This document shows positions 21,236 through 23,447 of a stretch of 23,447 bases of DNA, one piece after another. The stretch comes from Solidesulfovibrio magneticus (GTDB lineage Bacteria; Desulfobacterota; Desulfovibrionia; Desulfovibrionales; Desulfovibrionaceae). The notes beneath the pieces are model-generated. The model was not told where the DNA came from, searched no databases, and saw only the letters and a list, made by a program, of their open reading frames with translations. The DNA lies in assembly GCA_002482565.1 (NCBI GenBank), contig DLGG01000107.1:6163-29609 (forward strand). The letters run 5' to 3'. The translations under genes were made by a program, and so were the position numbers. Numbering within the stretch: position 1 is the first letter of the stretch; each line of letters begins with the position of its first letter.

Positions 21236-22333
21236 ATGACCGCCAACGTCCCCGCCCCTAACGACGACGACGCCGTTTTCGCCGGCCGCCGCGACCGCCT
21301 GCGTGCCGCCCTGGCCGCCATGGGCCACGACGCCCTGCTCGTGTCCCACGCCGCCAACCGCTTCTATTTAAGCGGCTTCGAACTCCACGATCCCCAGTGC
21401 AACGAGACCGCCGGCTATGTCGTGGTCACGGCCGACGGCGACGACTATCTCTTCACCGACGCCCGCTACCGCGACGCCGCCCTGCGCCTGTGGCCGGAAC
21501 AAAACCTCTGCATCTACGGCGCCGGGCGCTACGCCGCCATCACCGAGTTCCTCAAGGCCCGGGGAGTGACGCGCCTGGGGTTCGAGCCGGCCAGCCTGTC
21601 CTTCGACGTCCACGGCCGGCTGTCGGCGCTTTTGCCGCTGACGCCCGTGGCCCTGGCCGTGGAGCCGCTTCGCCTGCGCAAGGACGCCGCCGAGATCGCC
21701 CGGATGCGCCGCTCGGCCGCCATCAACCACGGCGTCATGGCCAGCCTGCCGGACATTCTCCTGCCCGGGCGCACCGAAGCCCAGGCCGCCTGGGAGATCG
21801 AAAAACGCTTCCGCGAGCTCGGGGCCTCCGAGCTGGCCTTTGCCCCCATTGTGGCCGTTGACGCCAACGCCGCCCTGCCCCACGCCATCCCCGGGGAAAC
21901 CGTCATCGCCGACGGCTGCCTGGTCCTGGTGGACGTGGGCGGCCGGGCCGACGACTACTGCTCGGACCAGACCCGCACCGTCTGGGTAGGAAGCAAGCCC
22001 CCGGCGCGCTTCACCGAGATGCTCGCCCGCGTCCAGGCCGCCCAGGCCGCCGTACTGGAGCGCATCGGCCCGGGCATGGCCTGCCGCGAGGCCTACGCCC
22101 TGGCCCGGGAGGTCTTTGCCCGGGAAGGCGTGGCCGAACGCTTCACCCATTCCCTGGGCCACGGCATCGGCCTGGAGACCCACGAAGGCCCAAGCCTCAA
22201 CCCCTCGGCCGAAAGCGTGCTGGAACCGGGCATGATCGTGACCGTGGAGCCGGGCTTGTACTACCCCGAATGGGGCGGCGCGCGCTGGGAGCACATGGCC
22301 CTTATCACCGACACCGGCCGCGACATCCTGTGA
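21236..22333 (+). CDS. M24-family aminopeptidase (Xaa-Pro aminopeptidase-like)
   Basis: The 365-residue protein has a creatinase-like N-terminal domain (about 1-130) and a pita-bread catalytic domain. The dinuclear metal ligands are visible: the aspartates in LVDVGGRADDYCSDQTRT, the histidine in HSLGHGIGLETHE, the glutamate in TVEPGLYYPEWGG and the glutamate in RWEHMALIT. An upstream HAIPGE supplies the usual active-site histidine. It should remove N-terminal residues before proline in the cytoplasm, as no signal peptide is seen. ATG 21236 has AAGGAG seven to eight bases upstream. Its TGA overlaps the GTG of the small downstream gene by four bases. Confidence 0.92.
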   Translation: MTANVPAPNDDDAVFAGRRDRLRAALAAMGHDALLVSHAANRFYLSGFELHDPQCNETAGYVVVTADGDDYLFTDARYRDAALRLWPEQNLCIYGAGRYAAITEFLKARGVTRLGFEPASLSFDVHGRLSALLPLTPVALAVEPLRLRKDAAEIARMRRSAAINHGVMASLPDILLPGRTEAQAAWEIEKRFRELGASELAFAPIVAVDANAALPHAIPGETVIADGCLVLVDVGGRADDYCSDQTRTVWVGSKPPARFTEMLARVQAAQAAVLERIGPGMACREAYALAREVFAREGVAERFTHSLGHGIGLETHEGPSLNPSAESVLEPGMIVTVEPGLYYPEWGGARWEHMALITDTGRDIL

Positions 22334-22599
22334 GCCGCCGCAAACGGCCGCCCAGGCGGCGTCGCCATCCCGTGCCCGCCGGCTCGGCCCGGCTGTACGT
22401 GCGCCTGGCCTCGGCCAACGTGTCGCTGTTGACGTTTTTTCTCCAGGCCGAGGATAATCTGGCCCTGCCCACGGTGGTGGACCGGTTCGCCGCCGTGGTG
22501 CGCCTGATCTACAGCCCGGACGAGGCCGGCCGGGTGGAAACGTTTCTGCGCGACTTCACCGCCGTCTGCCCCGAAACGGTCGTGTGCCTGCGGCCCTGA
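22330..22599 (+). CDS. Small conserved protein, DUF4911-like
   Basis: From GTG 22330 the protein has 89 residues: an Arg-rich start (SRRKRPPRRRRH), then a compact domain with SARLYVRLASANVSLLTFFL, NLALPTVVDRF and VRLIYSPDEAGRVETFLRDF. This layout resembles DUF4911, a small domain I associate with Desulfovibrio-like genomes; the assignment is from memory and unverified. No catalytic residues are apparent. The GTG overlaps the aminopeptidase stop, so it is read by coupling and could be a partner, though nothing proves that. No RBS is visible apart from coupling. Confidence 0.6.
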   Translation: MSRRKRPPRRRRHPVPAGSARLYVRLASANVSLLTFFLQAEDNLALPTVVDRFAAVVRLIYSPDEAGRVETFLRDFTAVCPETVVCLRP

Positions 22600-22691
22600 T
22601 CGCCCTTGCGCCTTGCGATTTTCTCCCCCAGGGGCTATCTTCTGTCAGAATCAATCAAAACCTTTGGCGTCTCCCGTCTACGGGTGAGTCC

Positions 22692-23417
22692 ATGGAACCA
22701 GCCAACGCGCCCCCTCGCCTCCTGCTTGTCGACGACAATCGCGACAACCTGGCCTTGATCCGCCTCTACCTGGAAAGCGACCACTATTGCATCGACGAGG
22801 CCGAAAACGGCGTCCAGGCCGTGGAGCTGTTCGCCGCCACGCCCTATGCCTTGGTGCTCATGGACTTGGAGATGCCCCTGGTGGACGGCTACGAGGCCAC
22901 CCGACGCATCCGGGAATTGGAACGGCAGCGAGGAACGGACCCCACGCCCATCCTGGCCCTGACCGCCCATGCCCTGGAAGAACACCGGTTGCGCTGCGAG
23001 CAGGCCGGATTCACCGATTTCCTGGCCAAGCCCGTGCGCAAGGCGGCCGTGCTGCGCACCCTGCTCCACTATCTCGGGCCGGAAGGCGAGTCAGCCGAAC
23101 CGACCAAGCCCCGCCCCCCCGACGCCGACGCCCCGAACCCGGGCCGACTGGCCGCCCTGCTGCCCCTCTTTTACGACCTGGCCAGCCAGACCCTGGCCAC
23201 GGCCCGCACCGCCCTGGACCTGGGCGATCTGGACGAAGCCCGCCGCCAGGGCCACAAGCTCAAGGGCTCGGCCGGCTCTTACGGCTTCCCCGAACTGGCT
23301 AAGGCCGCCGCCGCCCTGGAACGCGCGGCCGACGCCGGCAACGCCAACGCCGCCGCCGCCGCCCGGGACTGGGCCGCCGCCCTTTTGGCCAAGGCCCGCC
23401 TGGACTGGCCGGTGTAG
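22692..23417 (+). CDS. Receiver-Hpt phosphorelay protein
   Basis: The 241-residue protein has a CheY-like receiver (about 8-127) with acidic pair D14/D15, phospho-acceptor D58 in LVLMDLEMP, T91 and K113 in LAKP. A linker (130-148) leads to an Hpt domain (about 149-235) with phospho-histidine H188 in ARRQGHKLKGSAGSYGF. Receiver and Hpt in one chain normally form the middle or end of a multistep phosphorelay, passing phosphate from a hybrid kinase to another regulator. No output domain and no adjacent kinase are present, so its partners lie elsewhere. ATG 22692 is chosen because the receiver begins soon after; the RBS (GGGTGAG) is weak. An upstream in-frame start at 22584 would overlap the previous gene. 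Confidence 0.9.
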   Translation: MEPANAPPRLLLVDDNRDNLALIRLYLESDHYCIDEAENGVQAVELFAATPYALVLMDLEMPLVDGYEATRRIRELERQRGTDPTPILALTAHALEEHRLRCEQAGFTDFLAKPVRKAAVLRTLLHYLGPEGESAEPTKPRPPDADAPNPGRLAALLPLFYDLASQTLATARTALDLGDLDEARRQGHKLKGSAGSYGFPELAKAAAALERAADAGNANAAAAARDWAAALLAKARLDWPV

Positions 23418-23434
23418 GGGGGGGGAAGAGGAGG

Positions 23435-23447
23435 ATGCCTCCGGCGG
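23435..23447 (+). repeat. Intergenic hairpin repeat, copy I, cut by window end
   Basis: The last 13 bases, ATGCCTCCGGCGG, are the opening of another copy. It again sits shortly after a gene stop (17 bases) and in that gene's orientation. Confidence 0.75.

Noticed and set aside
1..23447. tRNA or rRNA genes
   Set aside because: I saw no cloverleaf with a TTCRA arm and no rRNA-like segment on either strand.

Overview
The window is a high-GC bacterial chromosome segment, about two-thirds G+C by eye except for one AT-rich gene. Gene content and an abundant intergenic repeat that opens with ATGCCTCCGGCGG suggest a Desulfovibrio-type sulfate reducer (Desulfovibrionaceae, perhaps Solidesulfovibrio). 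That taxon is an inference from style and gene families; no 16S or sulfate-reduction marker lies in the window. I read 20 protein genes, a probable structured RNA, several intrinsic terminators and eight or nine copies or partial copies of one hairpin repeat.

Layout. 1-5000: a divergent crotonase-fold gene (-), then a PatZ-like acyl-CoA-synthetase/GNAT lysine acetyltransferase overlapping an HD-GYP phosphodiesterase (+). 5300-8190: an accessory stretch with a Tat-exported nitroreductase, a mazEF toxin-antitoxin pair with an operator-like upstream region, and an AT-rich gene for a TIR-like protein with an unassigned C-terminal half. 8190-9861: a translationally coupled minus-strand run, LolD/YbbA-like ABC ATPase, small membrane-anchored protein, rnhA. 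9860-12113: a plus-strand run, TesA-like esterase, coaX, a TPR protein; its first start codon overlaps that of the ABC ATPase. 12277-14859: enolase and folD, separated by repeats and the enolase terminator. 15091-17762: a UbiB/AarF-family protein, preceded by an A/U hairpin covering its ribosome binding site, then lipoate-protein ligase. 17889-18686: a minus-strand TPR protein that is a paralogue of the one at 11379. 18881-19528: a long structured leader or free-standing RNA with 6S-like features, an RRM RNA-binding protein and a strong terminator. 19579-23417: a eukaryotic-type UDP-galactopyranose mutase, an M24 aminopeptidase coupled to a small DUF4911-like gene, and a receiver-Hpt protein.

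How it fits together. Much is housekeeping: glycolysis (eno), one-carbon metabolism (folD), CoA synthesis (coaX), lipoylation (lplA), RNA/DNA hybrid removal (rnhA). Signalling is prominent: c-di-GMP turnover, phosphorelay, protein acetylation. The best candidates for something new are (i) the isolated AT-rich TIR-like gene beside mazEF, which looks like a small defence islet; (ii) the hairpin repeat family, whose stems change sequence but keep pairing; (iii) the RNA upstream of the RRM gene; (iv) the RBS-masking A/U hairpin before the aarF gene; and (v) a UDP-galactopyranose mutase of the fungal/protozoan type. Motif matches are from memory of the families; no search was run.
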